Below, piece after piece: positions 42,200 through 51,630 of a stretch of 64,000 bases of DNA (the first letter of the stretch is position 1; every line of letters begins with the position of its first letter). The notes beneath the pieces are model-generated. The model was not told the DNA's origin. It did not search any database and saw only the letters and a program-made list of their open reading frames with translations. The stretch is from Pseudomonadota bacterium. Its GTDB lineage: Bacteria; Myxococcota_A; UBA796; GCA-2862545. The stretch spans positions 45,794-109,793 of the forward strand of contig SXOB01000030.1 in assembly GCA_005776945.1 (NCBI GenBank), given 5' to 3'. Both the position numbers and the translations under genes were made by a program.

Positions 42200-43225
42200 C
42201 TACCAACGCCCTTGAACGTTGCGGATGAACTCGTAGGGGTAGCCGAAGTCCGGCTGGCTGACGGCGTCCAGGCGAGCGGCCGCGTCGTCGGGCAGCGCCA
42301 ACGTGGCGCCAGCGAGGTTGGCGTCGAGTTGAGCCGCCGTGCGCGCGCCAAAGATGACGGAGCTGACGGAGCGCTTCGTCAACAGCCAAGCGATCGACAC
42401 GGCCGTCGGCGTGCTCGACAGCTCGGCGGCGACTTGGCGTACGACCTCGAGGATCGCCCAGTTTCGAGGCCGGTCCAAGCGCTCGAACCGACCCGCCATG
42501 ACCCCGAGCCGATCGGTGGACGGCGGCGGGGCTCCTTGAACGTACTTCCCAGACAGGAAGCCGCCGGCGAGCGGGGACCAGGGCAGGACCCCCAGTCCGT
42601 GCGCCTCGCAAGCCGGCACATGCTCGCGCTCGATGGACCGTTCCAGGAGGCTGTACTGCATCTGAGCGGACACCCAACTCGTCAGTCCTTGGCGGCGCGC
42701 AGCGTGAACCGAATCCACGAGCCGGTAGGCCGCGTAGTTGGACAAGCCTGTGTACAGGACCTTGCCGGCGCGGACGAGGTCGTCCAGCGCCCTCAACGTT
42801 TCTTCCTCTGGCGTCTCAATGTCCTGCATGTGGATTTGGTACAGATCGATGCGGTCGGTACGCAGGCGGCGCAGGCTGGCTTCAGCGGCAGCTAGGATCC
42901 GGCGGCGCGAGGCGCCCGTCCCGTTGGGTCCGGGTCCCATCCGGAAGCGACATTTGGTGGCGAGCAGCACGTCGTCGCGCCTTCCGTCGCGTGCGAACCA
43001 CTCGCCGATGACGCGCTCGGACAGGCCGTCCTGACCGTAGACATCGGCGGTGTCGAAGAAATTGACCCCGGCGTCGACGGCGCGGTTGGCGATGTCGAAG
43101 GACGTCGCCTCGTCGGAACCCGCCCGGTGCATGAACGACTGGGCGTCGGCTTCCCCGAACGTCATCGTGCCCAAGCAGAGCGGGGGCACGAACAGGCCGG
43201 ACGATCCAAGGCGGCGAGGTTTCAA
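42200..43225 (-). CDS. Aldo/keto reductase
   Basis: A 341-residue TIM-barrel NADPH-dependent oxidoreductase. It starts at TTG 43225 with the family opening MKPRRLGSSGLFVPPLCLGTMTFG. Catalytic residues are visible in FFDTADVYG (Asp, Tyr), TKCRF (Lys) and LYQIHMQD (His); the coenzyme-binding end includes VIFGARTAAQLDANL. It resembles the YajO/general stress 69 branch. The substrate is unknown. It ends 158 bases before the capsule-like operon on the same strand and diverges from a flippase-like gene upstream. Confidence 0.92.
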   Translation of the reverse strand: MKPRRLGSSGLFVPPLCLGTMTFGEADAQSFMHRAGSDEATSFDIANRAVDAGVNFFDTADVYGQDGLSERVIGEWFARDGRRDDVLLATKCRFRMGPGPNGTGASRRRILAAAEASLRRLRTDRIDLYQIHMQDIETPEEETLRALDDLVRAGKVLYTGLSNYAAYRLVDSVHAARRQGLTSWVSAQMQYSLLERSIEREHVPACEAHGLGVLPWSPLAGGFLSGKYVQGAPPPSTDRLGVMAGRFERLDRPRNWAILEVVRQVAAELSSTPTAVSIAWLLTKRSVSSVIFGARTAAQLDANLAGATLALPDDAAARLDAVSQPDFGYPYEFIRNVQGRW

Positions 43226-43286
43226 AGCGGTTCCAGGCGCCCCGCCTAACTGTGGCCGGGCGAGCTAAACGGACTGCGGAGGCGGT

Positions 43287-44198
43287 GTGCGCCAATCGGG
43301 CTTGAGGTGGGTCGCGGCCGCCCTTGTCACGGCGCTTGCGGTCGCCTGGCTCTCGCGCGTGGACACGGCTGCCGTGCAGGCCGCGGCGGGCGCGCTTGGG
43401 CCCCAACCGTTGCTCGGCGCCGTCGTCGTCTTCCTGCTCGTCCATGACCTGAGGTGTCGCAGATTTGCGCACCTGATGGGTCAGACCGACATCCGCGCCG
43501 CCTGGACGGTGGGCGGCGTCGGGTTCATGGCGATCAATACCCTGCCGCTGAGGTTGGGCGAGGGCGTCCGGCCATGGCTGATGGTCCGGCGCGGGGGCAC
43601 CTGGACGGAAGGCGCGGCGGCCGTAGCCGTAGAGCGACTTTGGGATGCCGTCGGGCTGGGTGCCTTGGCCGTCGTCAGCTTTGGTGGTTTGGGATGGGCC
43701 CGCCCGGAGGCGGCCTGGGTGGCCCTTGGCGTAGGTGCCGTGGGCGTGGGGGCCGTGGCTTGGGGCCGCGAGGGGATTCAGCGGGGAATCGAGCGCGGCT
43801 CACCGACTTGGGCGGTGACGCTCCGTCCGGCCTTCGATGTGTTGGCGCGGGCGTCGGCGGACCCGCGTGAGGTGTTGTGGGTCGGCGGCCTCACGGTCGG
43901 AATTTGGCTTGGTAGTGTCGTCTGGGTGGGTGCCGTGCTGACGGGGATGCCTGGGATGCCGCCGGGCCCGGCGGTCGTGGGCGCCACGTGGGTGTCGACG
44001 TTGATGGGGATGGCCGTCGCGCCGACTCCTGGCTTTGTTGGCGGCTTCGAGGCCGCGTGTGCAACGGCCCTCTCAGCGGCGGGACAGCCCTGGGAACAGG
44101 CCATGGCTGCGGCTGTGGTCCTTCACGGGGTCCACCTCGGCTTCACGGTGCTCGTGGGCCTTCCGTCTCTCGCGATCGAGGCGCTCCGCGGGCGGTGA
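43287..44198 (+). CDS. Flippase-like membrane protein (lysylphosphatidylglycerol synthetase TM/UPF0104 family)
   Basis: A 303-residue protein from GTG 43287 with about eight membrane helices. NTLPLRLGEGVRPWLMVRRGG matches the conserved loop of the UPF0104/AglD-like family (PLRxGExxRxxL), and the late AVAPTPGFVGGFEAACATAL matches its second conserved Gly/Pro loop. Members are proposed to help flip or modify lipid-linked sugars or polar lipids. It lies beside two glycosyltransferases, so a role in a lipid-linked glycan pathway is plausible. The last 56 bases overlap the convergent GT87 gene. Confidence 0.82.
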   Translation: MRQSGLRWVAAALVTALAVAWLSRVDTAAVQAAAGALGPQPLLGAVVVFLLVHDLRCRRFAHLMGQTDIRAAWTVGGVGFMAINTLPLRLGEGVRPWLMVRRGGTWTEGAAAVAVERLWDAVGLGALAVVSFGGLGWARPEAAWVALGVGAVGVGAVAWGREGIQRGIERGSPTWAVTLRPAFDVLARASADPREVLWVGGLTVGIWLGSVVWVGAVLTGMPGMPPGPAVVGATWVSTLMGMAVAPTPGFVGGFEAACATALSAAGQPWEQAMAAAVVLHGVHLGFTVLVGLPSLAIEALRGR

Positions 44199-45321
44199 CT
44201 GCAGCGAGCCCTGCGAGGACCGCGGCGAGGGGCTGTGTGCCCAACGCCGTGGCCAACAGACCTGTGAGCCCGGCCCCCCATCCGAGGGCGACGACCGACC
44301 CCCAACCTTGGGCGGCGCACCACCAGAGCGAAAGCGCACCGAGGCCAGCGTCGTAGAACATGCTGTGCGGGGGCACCAGGACGAGGGCGGCGGCCGTGGT
44401 CGCGAAGCGTTGGTCCGCGTCGGTCGTGCGCGCCCACAGCGCCATCAGCCAGGCGACGCACGCGGCGGTCAGCAGGCCGCCGACGCCGAACGCGAGTGGG
44501 GTGCCAGGTCCGAAGATCGCTTCAGCCGTCCCGAGGAGGCCAACGCTGTTCGCGGCGTTGACCGATTGATCGAGCAGATGGAATCGCGCAATCTGGGACC
44601 ACCACCAGCCGACCCACCCGGGGCCCGCGAGCCCGACGCCGACGAGCCAGAGCCCCGCGGCCGTCGGCAACGCTCCGCGCAGCACACGACGATCGGCCAG
44701 GGCGAGAAGGCCGAGGAGCGGGATGCCGAACTGAGGCTTGTAGAGCAGCAAGGCCGCGCAAACTCCGGCGGCATCGCGGCGGCCGTCGACCCACAGTCGC
44801 CAGGTGAACGCAAAGAGGACCAAGGTGAGCGGCGTGTTCTGGCCGCCGAGCAGACTTCGGAACATCGGGTACCAGGTGACGGCGAGCGCAACGAGCGCTG
44901 CTGTCCAGACCCCAAGCGACCCCAGCCGCGGGCGAAGGGCGATGGCGGCGGCGGCGAGGCACGCCGCCATGAAGCTCGTATGGAGCGCCCACGCGAGCGG
45001 GAACGGCAGGAGCGACAGCGGCGCGTAGGCGGCGGCCACGAATGGCGGGTAGGCGAAGGCCAAGAAGCCCGTCGGATCGTCGGGATGCAGGCCGGTTTGC
45101 GCCGCCGCCTGTCTCTGCCAGTCGTACAGCTGCGCGGTGTCGCCCGAGGCTACGATGCTGCCGGCAGCGTGGAACGCCGCGTAGTCGCCGCCGAGCCCTC
45201 CCCCGGTGGGGCCCGAGGCGTCGCCGAGCGAAACGAGCAGTCCGGCGGCGACGAGGGCCGCGAGGACGGCCCGCGGGTAGAGCGTCAAGCGCTCGTCGGT
45301 CCAGAACGTCGCGCGTGTCAT
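44143..45321 (-). CDS. GT87-like polyprenyl-phosphate-sugar glycosyltransferase (DUF2029)
   Basis: A 392-residue integral membrane protein with about ten helices. The first periplasmic loop contains GGLGGDYAAFHAAGSIVASGD, then FLAFAYPPFVAAAYAPLSLLP and LLGGQNTPLTLVLF with LLYKPQFGIPLL, the signature pattern of GT87 (DUF2029) mannosyl- or arabinosyltransferases, which use lipid-linked sugar donors outside the inner membrane. It diverges from a GT2 gene 29 bases away, and the pair may form donor synthesis and transfer steps of one pathway. Confidence 0.85.
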   Translation of the reverse strand: MTRATFWTDERLTLYPRAVLAALVAAGLLVSLGDASGPTGGGLGGDYAAFHAAGSIVASGDTAQLYDWQRQAAAQTGLHPDDPTGFLAFAYPPFVAAAYAPLSLLPFPLAWALHTSFMAACLAAAAIALRPRLGSLGVWTAALVALAVTWYPMFRSLLGGQNTPLTLVLFAFTWRLWVDGRRDAAGVCAALLLYKPQFGIPLLGLLALADRRVLRGALPTAAGLWLVGVGLAGPGWVGWWWSQIARFHLLDQSVNAANSVGLLGTAEAIFGPGTPLAFGVGGLLTAACVAWLMALWARTTDADQRFATTAAALVLVPPHSMFYDAGLGALSLWWCAAQGWGSVVALGWGAGLTGLLATALGTQPLAAVLAGLAAVTARGAPRSRETEGPRAP

Positions 45322-45350
45322 TCGGCCTACCTTACACGCTGGAGCTTGGG

Positions 45351-46130
45351 GTGAAGTTCACGATCGTCGTGCCGTGCTTTAACGAGGAGCAACGTCTGGA
45401 TCCGGAGCCATGGTGCAAGTTCGTCCAAGGACGACAGGACGTCGACTTCCTGTTCGTCGACGACGGCAGTTCGGACGGAACCTATGACGTCCTCCTTCGC
45501 ATCGTGGAGCAGTGCCCGCAGGGGATTCGGGCGATGAAGTTGCCGCGCAATGGTGGGAAGGCGGAGGCCGTGCGCCAGGGCATCCTCGCGGCCGTCGATG
45601 CAGGTGCGGAGGGCGTCGGGTTCTGGGACGCCGACCTCGCGACGCCCTTGGACGCCATCCCGCTTTTGATCGCCCCGTTCGTGCGAGCGGAAGTGGGGGT
45701 CGCCATGGGTTCGCGCGTGCGCCTGCTTGGGCGGCACGTCGAACGCGAAGCGGCTCGCCATTGGTTTGGTCGGGCAACGGCGCTCGCGGCGTCGCTCGTG
45801 TTGGGGGTGCACGTCTACGACACGCAATGTGGCGCGAAGTTGTTGCGGCCGGGACGACACGTGGTCGCGCTCTTTGGTGCGCCTTTCTCGTCGCGATGGG
45901 CGTTCGACGTCGAGTTGCTCGCGCGGTGGATCGGTGCGGTGGGCGGGCCTGAGGCGGCTCGCGAGACCCTCGTCGAGGTTCCATTGCCCAAGTGGTCGGA
46001 TGTGGCGGGCAGCAAGCTGCGGCCAAGGGACTTCGCCATCACGCCATTGGAGCTGGCCAAGATCGCGTGGCGCTATCGGTCGGCCGCAGGCACGGGGGTC
46101 GCCGCAAGGCGATCGGCCAAGGAACGGTGA
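45351..46130 (+). CDS. Glycosyltransferase family 2 (dolichyl/polyprenyl-phosphate sugar synthase-like)
   Basis: A 259-residue GT-A enzyme from GTG 45351, with GGAG six bases upstream. It has FTIVVPCFNEEQRL, FLFVDDGSSDGT, LPRNGGKAEAVRQG and FWDADLATPL, the standard donor and metal-binding motifs of polyprenyl-phosphate glucosyl/mannosyltransferases. VYDTQCGAKLLR is the usual second-half motif. It lacks C-terminal membrane helices. It should charge a lipid carrier with a sugar that the divergent GT87 enzyme could use. The 3' end overlaps the convergent hybrid kinase gene by 58 bases. Confidence 0.88.
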   Translation: MKFTIVVPCFNEEQRLDPEPWCKFVQGRQDVDFLFVDDGSSDGTYDVLLRIVEQCPQGIRAMKLPRNGGKAEAVRQGILAAVDAGAEGVGFWDADLATPLDAIPLLIAPFVRAEVGVAMGSRVRLLGRHVEREAARHWFGRATALAASLVLGVHVYDTQCGAKLLRPGRHVVALFGAPFSSRWAFDVELLARWIGAVGGPEAARETLVEVPLPKWSDVAGSKLRPRDFAITPLELAKIAWRYRSAAGTGVAARRSAKER

Positions 46131-48616
46131 GGGAGGCGGAGCACGAAGGTCGCCCCGCTGTTGACCGAGCTGTCGAGGTTCAAACTGCCGCCGTGTTGCC
46201 AGGCGACCTGTCTCGCCATTGCGAGGCCCATGCCGCTGCCGTCAACCCGTGTCGTGAAAAAGGGCGTGAAGATGCGGTCCCGAACGGTCGCAGGAATGCC
46301 GGGTCCGTCGTCGGACACGGTGAGGACGACGCCAGCGTCGTCTTCGCGGGTGACGAGTCGGATGTGAACAGAAGGTCCGCCCGCTTGTCGCGCGTTGACG
46401 ACCAGGTGGAGCACGAGGCGCTCCACGGCCGTCCGCATCATTGCAACCGGTCGGGTGTCACCGAGGACCGCAGCGATACCGCCGCTGGCTCCGACCAAGC
46501 TGAGGATCTGACGAACGGCGTCGTCGATGGAGCATTCTGTCCACGGCGTGTCGTCTTGGGCACCCTGGGCGAATCGGCGAAGGTCGTCGACGGCGGAACG
46601 GATGCGGTCGACGCCTTCCGTCGCAGCCTCGAACGCCTCCTGGGCCTCGGCTTCGAGCGCGTCGGCCTCAGGACCCACCCGCGTAGCCAGCTTGCGGGTG
46701 GCCTCGCGCAGCAGCCATGCGCCGCTTTGAAGGAAGCCGAGGGGGTTGAGAATCTCATGAGCGATGCCGAGGGCCAGCGTCCGGACGGCGTCGTTCTCGG
46801 CATGCCGGGCCGCCTCGGCGTAGCCGAGCTTCTTCTGGATCGCGTTGCGGACAACGAGCAACAGTTCCGTCCCGAGGAAGGGCTTTGTAAGGAAGTGGTC
46901 GACGCCGTGGCGTCCCGCCGTGATCTTGTCCGTCGGGTCGCCGCGGGCCGTCAGCATCACGATGGGCACATCGCGCAGGGCGGGGTCGCGCCGCAGTTCG
47001 GCGGTCAGGCCAAAACCGTCCAGCTCGGGCATCATGACGTCGGTGAGGACGAGGTCAGGAACGTGTTTCCGCGCCATCTCCAAAGCCTGCCGGCCGTCGG
47101 TCGCTACGACGATGGCGTAGTCGCTCGCCAACTGGCTCGCGATGAAGCGCGCCATGTCGTGGTTGTCTTCGGCGACGAGCACGATCGGCGCGGCCGCGAG
47201 ATCGCGACCGCGGGGGGCAATGCGCCGCTCGGTCGCGTCCTCAATGGCGCCGAAGCGGTAGCTGTCGGAGCGCCGAATCGCGAGCTGCCACTCGGGGAGG
47301 CCGCTGGCGCCTTCGTCGTCGATCCGGCGGGCCGCGTCGCGCGGGGGTTCGTTGGGGATCCAAAACGAGACCGTGGCGCCGGAGCCAAACACGGATTGCG
47401 CCCAAATGCGGCCGCCGTGGAGTTCAACGAGTTCTCGGGCGAGCGCGAGGCCGATGCCGCTCCCGCTGTGCCGCCGTGTGGCCCCAGAGTCGACTTGATG
47501 AAACTGATCGAAGACGCGGGACAGGTGTTCCGGGGGAATCCCGATCCCGTTGTCGACGACCTCGACCGCGGCACCGCCTTCTGATCGGCGGACGCGAACG
47601 ATGACGGAACCGTTGCGGTGCGTGAACTTGATGGCGTTCGTGAGCAGGTTGAGCAACACGCGTTCGATCTGGAACCGGTCCGCCACGCAAGCCACGGGTC
47701 CATCTGGCCGCTCGACCCGGACCTGCAGCTGCTTGCGCTCCGCGAGGGGACGGACCTGTTCGACGAGCTGTTCAGCGGAAATGACGAGGTCGAAGGTCTC
47801 CGTGTCGAGGAAAAATCCCTTCGCCCCAAGCTTGGTAAGGTCCAGCAGCGTGTCGAGTTCGTGGAGGAGTCTGACCGCGCTGCGGTGGGCCATCTGGAGG
47901 TTGTTCCGACGCGCGTCCGGACCGAGCAAATCGGTGTCTTCGAGCACCGCTTGAATCGGTGCGAGGATCAACGTGAGCGGCGTGCGCAGCTCATGGTGGA
48001 GATTGGCGAAGAAGCGACTCTTCGTCTGGTCCAATTCCTGGAGCCGTCGGTTGGCGTCTTCCAGGCGGTCCCGGTCCAAGAACTCCCGCAGGCGCGCCTC
48101 GCGGCTCCGGTCGATGGCGATTACCGCGACGATGCTGCTGAGCGTCAACACGGCGAGGTTGGTGAGCCAAACGGGAATCTCATGGCGTTCGTAGGCCATG
48201 ACTCCGTAGGCGCCGGTGAGCGTGAAGTAGATCATGGCGGCCGGCCGAGGTCGCCACGGAACGATAACGGCGAAGCCGATGAAAATGATGATCAGGGCCG
48301 GATGGTACTGACTGTGAACGCGACCCGTCAGGAGAGTGACGGCGAGCACGCCGAGGCCAAGCGACATGAGCAGCGTGGCAGCGAGCAAGTCGGAGTGGTT
48401 GGCCGCGTCGTCGCGCCAAGCGATGCACGCGAGGAAACCGAGCATCCCTACGATGACGGCCCGGCTGGCCCACAGCATCTGGACGTTGGCCACCAGCCAG
48501 GGGTCGATCGCAGCGAAGGCGACGAAAGCGAAAATGCCGAGCAGGGCTCCTAGCCGGATTGCTGGCAACATCTGGTGCGCTTCGCGTCGGGCGAATGCCT
48601 CCGACACCTCCATCAT
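46073..48616 (-). CDS. Hybrid sensor with kinase-receiver-kinase layout
   Basis: An 847-residue protein with about six N-terminal membrane helices (20-170) and a short coiled coil. A complete kinase core follows (H-box FFANLHHELRTPLT, His208; N-box NLLTNAIKF; VVDNGIGI; HSGSGIGLAL). A receiver domain comes next with phospho-acceptor Asp526 in LTDVMMP and Lys in LTKPF, then a second kinase core (GIAHEILNPLGF, His620; LVVNARQAG; SDDGPGIP; GSGMGLAMARQV). Two active-looking kinases around one receiver is unusual. The ATGATG start overlaps the stop of the PilZ fusion gene, making it the last gene of a three-gene signalling operon. Confidence 0.88.
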   Translation of the reverse strand: MMEVSEAFARREAHQMLPAIRLGALLGIFAFVAFAAIDPWLVANVQMLWASRAVIVGMLGFLACIAWRDDAANHSDLLAATLLMSLGLGVLAVTLLTGRVHSQYHPALIIIFIGFAVIVPWRPRPAAMIYFTLTGAYGVMAYERHEIPVWLTNLAVLTLSSIVAVIAIDRSREARLREFLDRDRLEDANRRLQELDQTKSRFFANLHHELRTPLTLILAPIQAVLEDTDLLGPDARRNNLQMAHRSAVRLLHELDTLLDLTKLGAKGFFLDTETFDLVISAEQLVEQVRPLAERKQLQVRVERPDGPVACVADRFQIERVLLNLLTNAIKFTHRNGSVIVRVRRSEGGAAVEVVDNGIGIPPEHLSRVFDQFHQVDSGATRRHSGSGIGLALARELVELHGGRIWAQSVFGSGATVSFWIPNEPPRDAARRIDDEGASGLPEWQLAIRRSDSYRFGAIEDATERRIAPRGRDLAAAPIVLVAEDNHDMARFIASQLASDYAIVVATDGRQALEMARKHVPDLVLTDVMMPELDGFGLTAELRRDPALRDVPIVMLTARGDPTDKITAGRHGVDHFLTKPFLGTELLLVVRNAIQKKLGYAEAARHAENDAVRTLALGIAHEILNPLGFLQSGAWLLREATRKLATRVGPEADALEAEAQEAFEAATEGVDRIRSAVDDLRRFAQGAQDDTPWTECSIDDAVRQILSLVGASGGIAAVLGDTRPVAMMRTAVERLVLHLVVNARQAGGPSVHIRLVTREDDAGVVLTVSDDGPGIPATVRDRIFTPFFTTRVDGSGMGLAMARQVAWQHGGSLNLDSSVNSGATFVLRLPHRSLADRLAATPVPAADR

Positions 48617-51600
48617 GGCCGGCGAGCCAACAAGATGATGGCTTGGGCAGGCTCGCCGAAGCTCGCGACGGCCTGTTCGACGACGAAGCCGGCGCGAACG
48701 AGCATGTCGCGAAGCTCGGGCTCATCGTAGAAGTGGAAATGGCCCTCCTCTTCAAGACGGAAGAGGTCTGACGCGTTGTCGAGGAAGGCGCGGCCGTGCT
48801 CCAGCATCACGTCTCGGGTCGTGCCGGGGATGTAGTCGAGTTGACCATTCGCAATCATGTCCACGAGGTCGCTGAACAGTTTGGACGTGTCTGCGGCGGA
48901 CTTCATGCTCGAGGCGAGGATGGCGCCGCCGGGCGCAAGCACGCGGTGCAATTCGGAGAGCAGGTCGTCAGGGTGGGTCAGGTACGACAGCAGCAGCGAG
49001 GCGTGGATCGCGTCGAATGCGTGATCCGGAAACGGCAACGGCGTCCCTACGGCGTCGGGCGAGAGAACCCGCAACGCCGGTACAGTTTGGCCGGATCGCG
49101 CGGCGGCCGCCAAATCGGCGAGGTCCATCCAGGCCGCCTTCGGAATGCCTGAGCCAAGGGAGCTGGCGAACGTGGTGTCCCCGGTGAGGACGCGCCTCCA
49201 AGACAGGTCGCCGACGGCGTCGCGGGCAGCCTGCCAGGGCCGCCGATCCACCTCGGCAAGGCGCAGGGCGAGGTCCACGTTCCCTTGGCCGAGGACAGTA
49301 CGCCAGACGGCCAAGAATAGATTGCCCGAGGCGTCGCGAGGCGTGACCCTCGCCGTCACACCGTGGCCTGCTGCGCGTTTGGACGCGCGTTCGAGCGCGC
49401 TAGGGACGAGGTCGACGAGGTCGAGGGTCGAAGGGCCCGCAGCGGCGATCCGCGAGCTGATGAGGCCCGTCCCGCAGCCAATGTCGAGCGTTCGCCGCCC
49501 GTGAGGCGCCAGGAGGCCGACCTGGGTGTCGGCGAAGGTCGCGAAGTGGGGGCTGAATTCGAGGATGTCGAAGCCGAGCGCGCCGTCGCCGAGCAAGTAG
49601 CGCTGCCACCACCCGGCCAGGTCGCGAATGGGAGCGGACCGCACGCGTGCAAACTCGGCGTCGGTGGCGAGTTTCATGGCTGCCGCCCCCGGCACTGTGT
49701 GCGCCGGCAGGGGACCGCCGTTGAGGTGACGGTAGATCGTCTCGGTGAGAACTCCGAACTGGCGCAGCGCTTCGGCGCCCGACGTCGGAACGTGGCCCGA
49801 GTCGAACACGTTGAGGGTGCGCTTGGCGCCGTTCGCGTCGATGCGTAGCAGGCTGTCTACCCGGCGCGGGTCCATCCAGGCGTCGTGCTTGCCGACGTTC
49901 CAAACGATCGGAATTCCAATCTTCGCCATCTCGCGCTGGGAATCCTGAAACGTAGCGGCCTGGCGCGTCAACAAGTCGGCGCAGAAATGGTCTCCATCGA
50001 CTTCGCAGCCGATGAGCATCACGCGCCCAATGCTGTGGCCGCTCGCGTAGCGACCGATGGCGTCGATGCGTCCGGACACGTGAAGGACCGCGTCCTTGGC
50101 GTCTGCCGCCCCCATGTGTGCGATCCACATCTCCACGTCTGGCCAGCGCTGGGTCGCGAGACCGTGGCGCACTGCGATGGACGAGAACGAAACACTCATC
50201 AGGAGAATCGAACTCGGGTCGACGTACGGGTTGCGACGCGCCCAGTTCAATGCGGCATCCACGTCCTCCAAGACGCCGCCGATGGTGTAGTGTTGCGTGT
50301 CGAGCCCGACGCCGCGGAAGCCTTCGTCGTTGTCGGATTCCCCGATGTTGTTCGTTCCGTCGAGGCGGAGGACCGCGAGGGGTGCGCCCACCTCACGGAA
50401 CACGTCAAGCGCGTAGCGAGAGAGTCCGGCCATCTGCTCCTTGCGTCCACCGAAGCCAGCGACGATGATGAGGAGCGGGGCACGTTCGCGAGCGTCGTCG
50501 GCCCAGGTGGCCTCAAAGGCAGAGGCGACCGCAAGGCCGCGGGCGTTGCGGAAGCGCAGCTGTCGGACGGTCCGGTCGACGGGCTTTGGCGACGGCAACA
50601 TCCGTTGCCAGAACAGACTCAGCGCCGCCCGTACATCGGTGAGGACACGCTCGGCGCGGCTCGGCGCGTCCACGGCGCGCACCGCAGGTTCGGCCGACGA
50701 GTTTGGCGCAAAGGCCAAGCCGAGGCGCCAGCGAGGCGGTTCCTTGGAAACCTCGGTCCGGTTGCGGACAACGAGGGGTCCGCTGGACATGGAGCGACCG
50801 TCTTGGGTCATCAGCGAAGCGTGGTCGAGGCGGTCGCCGATGTCCGGCGGAGAAGCGATGTCGGCCCAGACCGATAGTCCGCGCTCCGACGTTTCGATCA
50901 CGTCGAAACGGTGCGGCTCGGAATGTAAGATGAGGCCGTCGGCGGACCTGCGCACGTCGTCGCGTCTCTCGTTCGTGTAGATCCGGTCTGGGATGCCAAG
51001 AACGAGGGACTCGCCGGGCACGCGCTTCGTGGCGAAGCTGTAGCAGACAAAGTCGAGCGTGAGCGCAGCGTAGGCGGCGTCTCCCACCCCCAGAGCGCCT
51101 GGCCCGTGACCGACGACGATGCCCGCCGGCGACACGTTCGACAGGCGGCCCGTCAACGTGAGGGCGCCGGGCACGAGCGTGACGACGTCGACCTTGGCGT
51201 CTTCCCGGTTTGCACGCTCGAGCAACTCTTGGATCTTCGCGGGATCGACGAGGGCTGGGCGAGTTCGCTCGATCTTGGAGACGATGTCATCACGGAGTTC
51301 GTCGGCCTGTTGAAGCGCGTTGACCACGCCGCGCAGGCGACGCGCGTCGACCGCCTCCATCTCGACGAATCGCACACCGAGACCGCCGGGACCCGCGTGA
51401 CAGACCTCCGCCCGGCAGGGAATCGGACCGTCGGGCGCATCCAAACGGAGCGTGACGATCGCCCCGCGGGGCAGCTGGGGACCCGCAAGGAACATGCCAG
51501 TGCGGCTGATGTTGCTCGCTTCCCAACGCGCGTCACCGTCGTGCACGCCGATTCGACATCCGACGCGCCCCGACGCACGTTTGTCCGAAGCGGAACCGGT

Positions 51601-51630
51601 GGGTTCGGTCCGATCGATTCCGAGTGTCAT
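48613..51630 (-). CDS. Double-PilZ / LuxD-like acyl hydrolase / methyltransferase fusion
   Basis: A 1005-residue protein; ATG 51630 overlaps the previous stop (ATGA). A PilZ-like c-di-GMP-binding domain lies at about 15-100 (KRASGRVGCR, then NISRTGMFL). A second lies near 220-310 (RRDDVRRSADG, then ETSERGLSVW). Residues 355-635 form an alpha/beta hydrolase resembling LuxD-type acyltransferases (LIIVAGFGGRKEQM, RLDGTNNIGESD, nucleophile region LMSVSFSSIAVRHG with no canonical GxSxG, SGHVPTSG). Residues 670-1003 are a class I SAM methyltransferase (LDIGCGTGLIS). This suggests c-di-GMP-gated modification of an acyl or lipid substrate. It sits between two sensor-kinase genes. Confidence 0.75.
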   Translation of the reverse strand: MTLGIDRTEPTGSASDKRASGRVGCRIGVHDGDARWEASNISRTGMFLAGPQLPRGAIVTLRLDAPDGPIPCRAEVCHAGPGGLGVRFVEMEAVDARRLRGVVNALQQADELRDDIVSKIERTRPALVDPAKIQELLERANREDAKVDVVTLVPGALTLTGRLSNVSPAGIVVGHGPGALGVGDAAYAALTLDFVCYSFATKRVPGESLVLGIPDRIYTNERRDDVRRSADGLILHSEPHRFDVIETSERGLSVWADIASPPDIGDRLDHASLMTQDGRSMSSGPLVVRNRTEVSKEPPRWRLGLAFAPNSSAEPAVRAVDAPSRAERVLTDVRAALSLFWQRMLPSPKPVDRTVRQLRFRNARGLAVASAFEATWADDARERAPLLIIVAGFGGRKEQMAGLSRYALDVFREVGAPLAVLRLDGTNNIGESDNDEGFRGVGLDTQHYTIGGVLEDVDAALNWARRNPYVDPSSILLMSVSFSSIAVRHGLATQRWPDVEMWIAHMGAADAKDAVLHVSGRIDAIGRYASGHSIGRVMLIGCEVDGDHFCADLLTRQAATFQDSQREMAKIGIPIVWNVGKHDAWMDPRRVDSLLRIDANGAKRTLNVFDSGHVPTSGAEALRQFGVLTETIYRHLNGGPLPAHTVPGAAAMKLATDAEFARVRSAPIRDLAGWWQRYLLGDGALGFDILEFSPHFATFADTQVGLLAPHGRRTLDIGCGTGLISSRIAAAGPSTLDLVDLVPSALERASKRAAGHGVTARVTPRDASGNLFLAVWRTVLGQGNVDLALRLAEVDRRPWQAARDAVGDLSWRRVLTGDTTFASSLGSGIPKAAWMDLADLAAAARSGQTVPALRVLSPDAVGTPLPFPDHAFDAIHASLLLSYLTHPDDLLSELHRVLAPGGAILASSMKSAADTSKLFSDLVDMIANGQLDYIPGTTRDVMLEHGRAFLDNASDLFRLEEEGHFHFYDEPELRDMLVRAGFVVEQAVASFGEPAQAIILLARRP

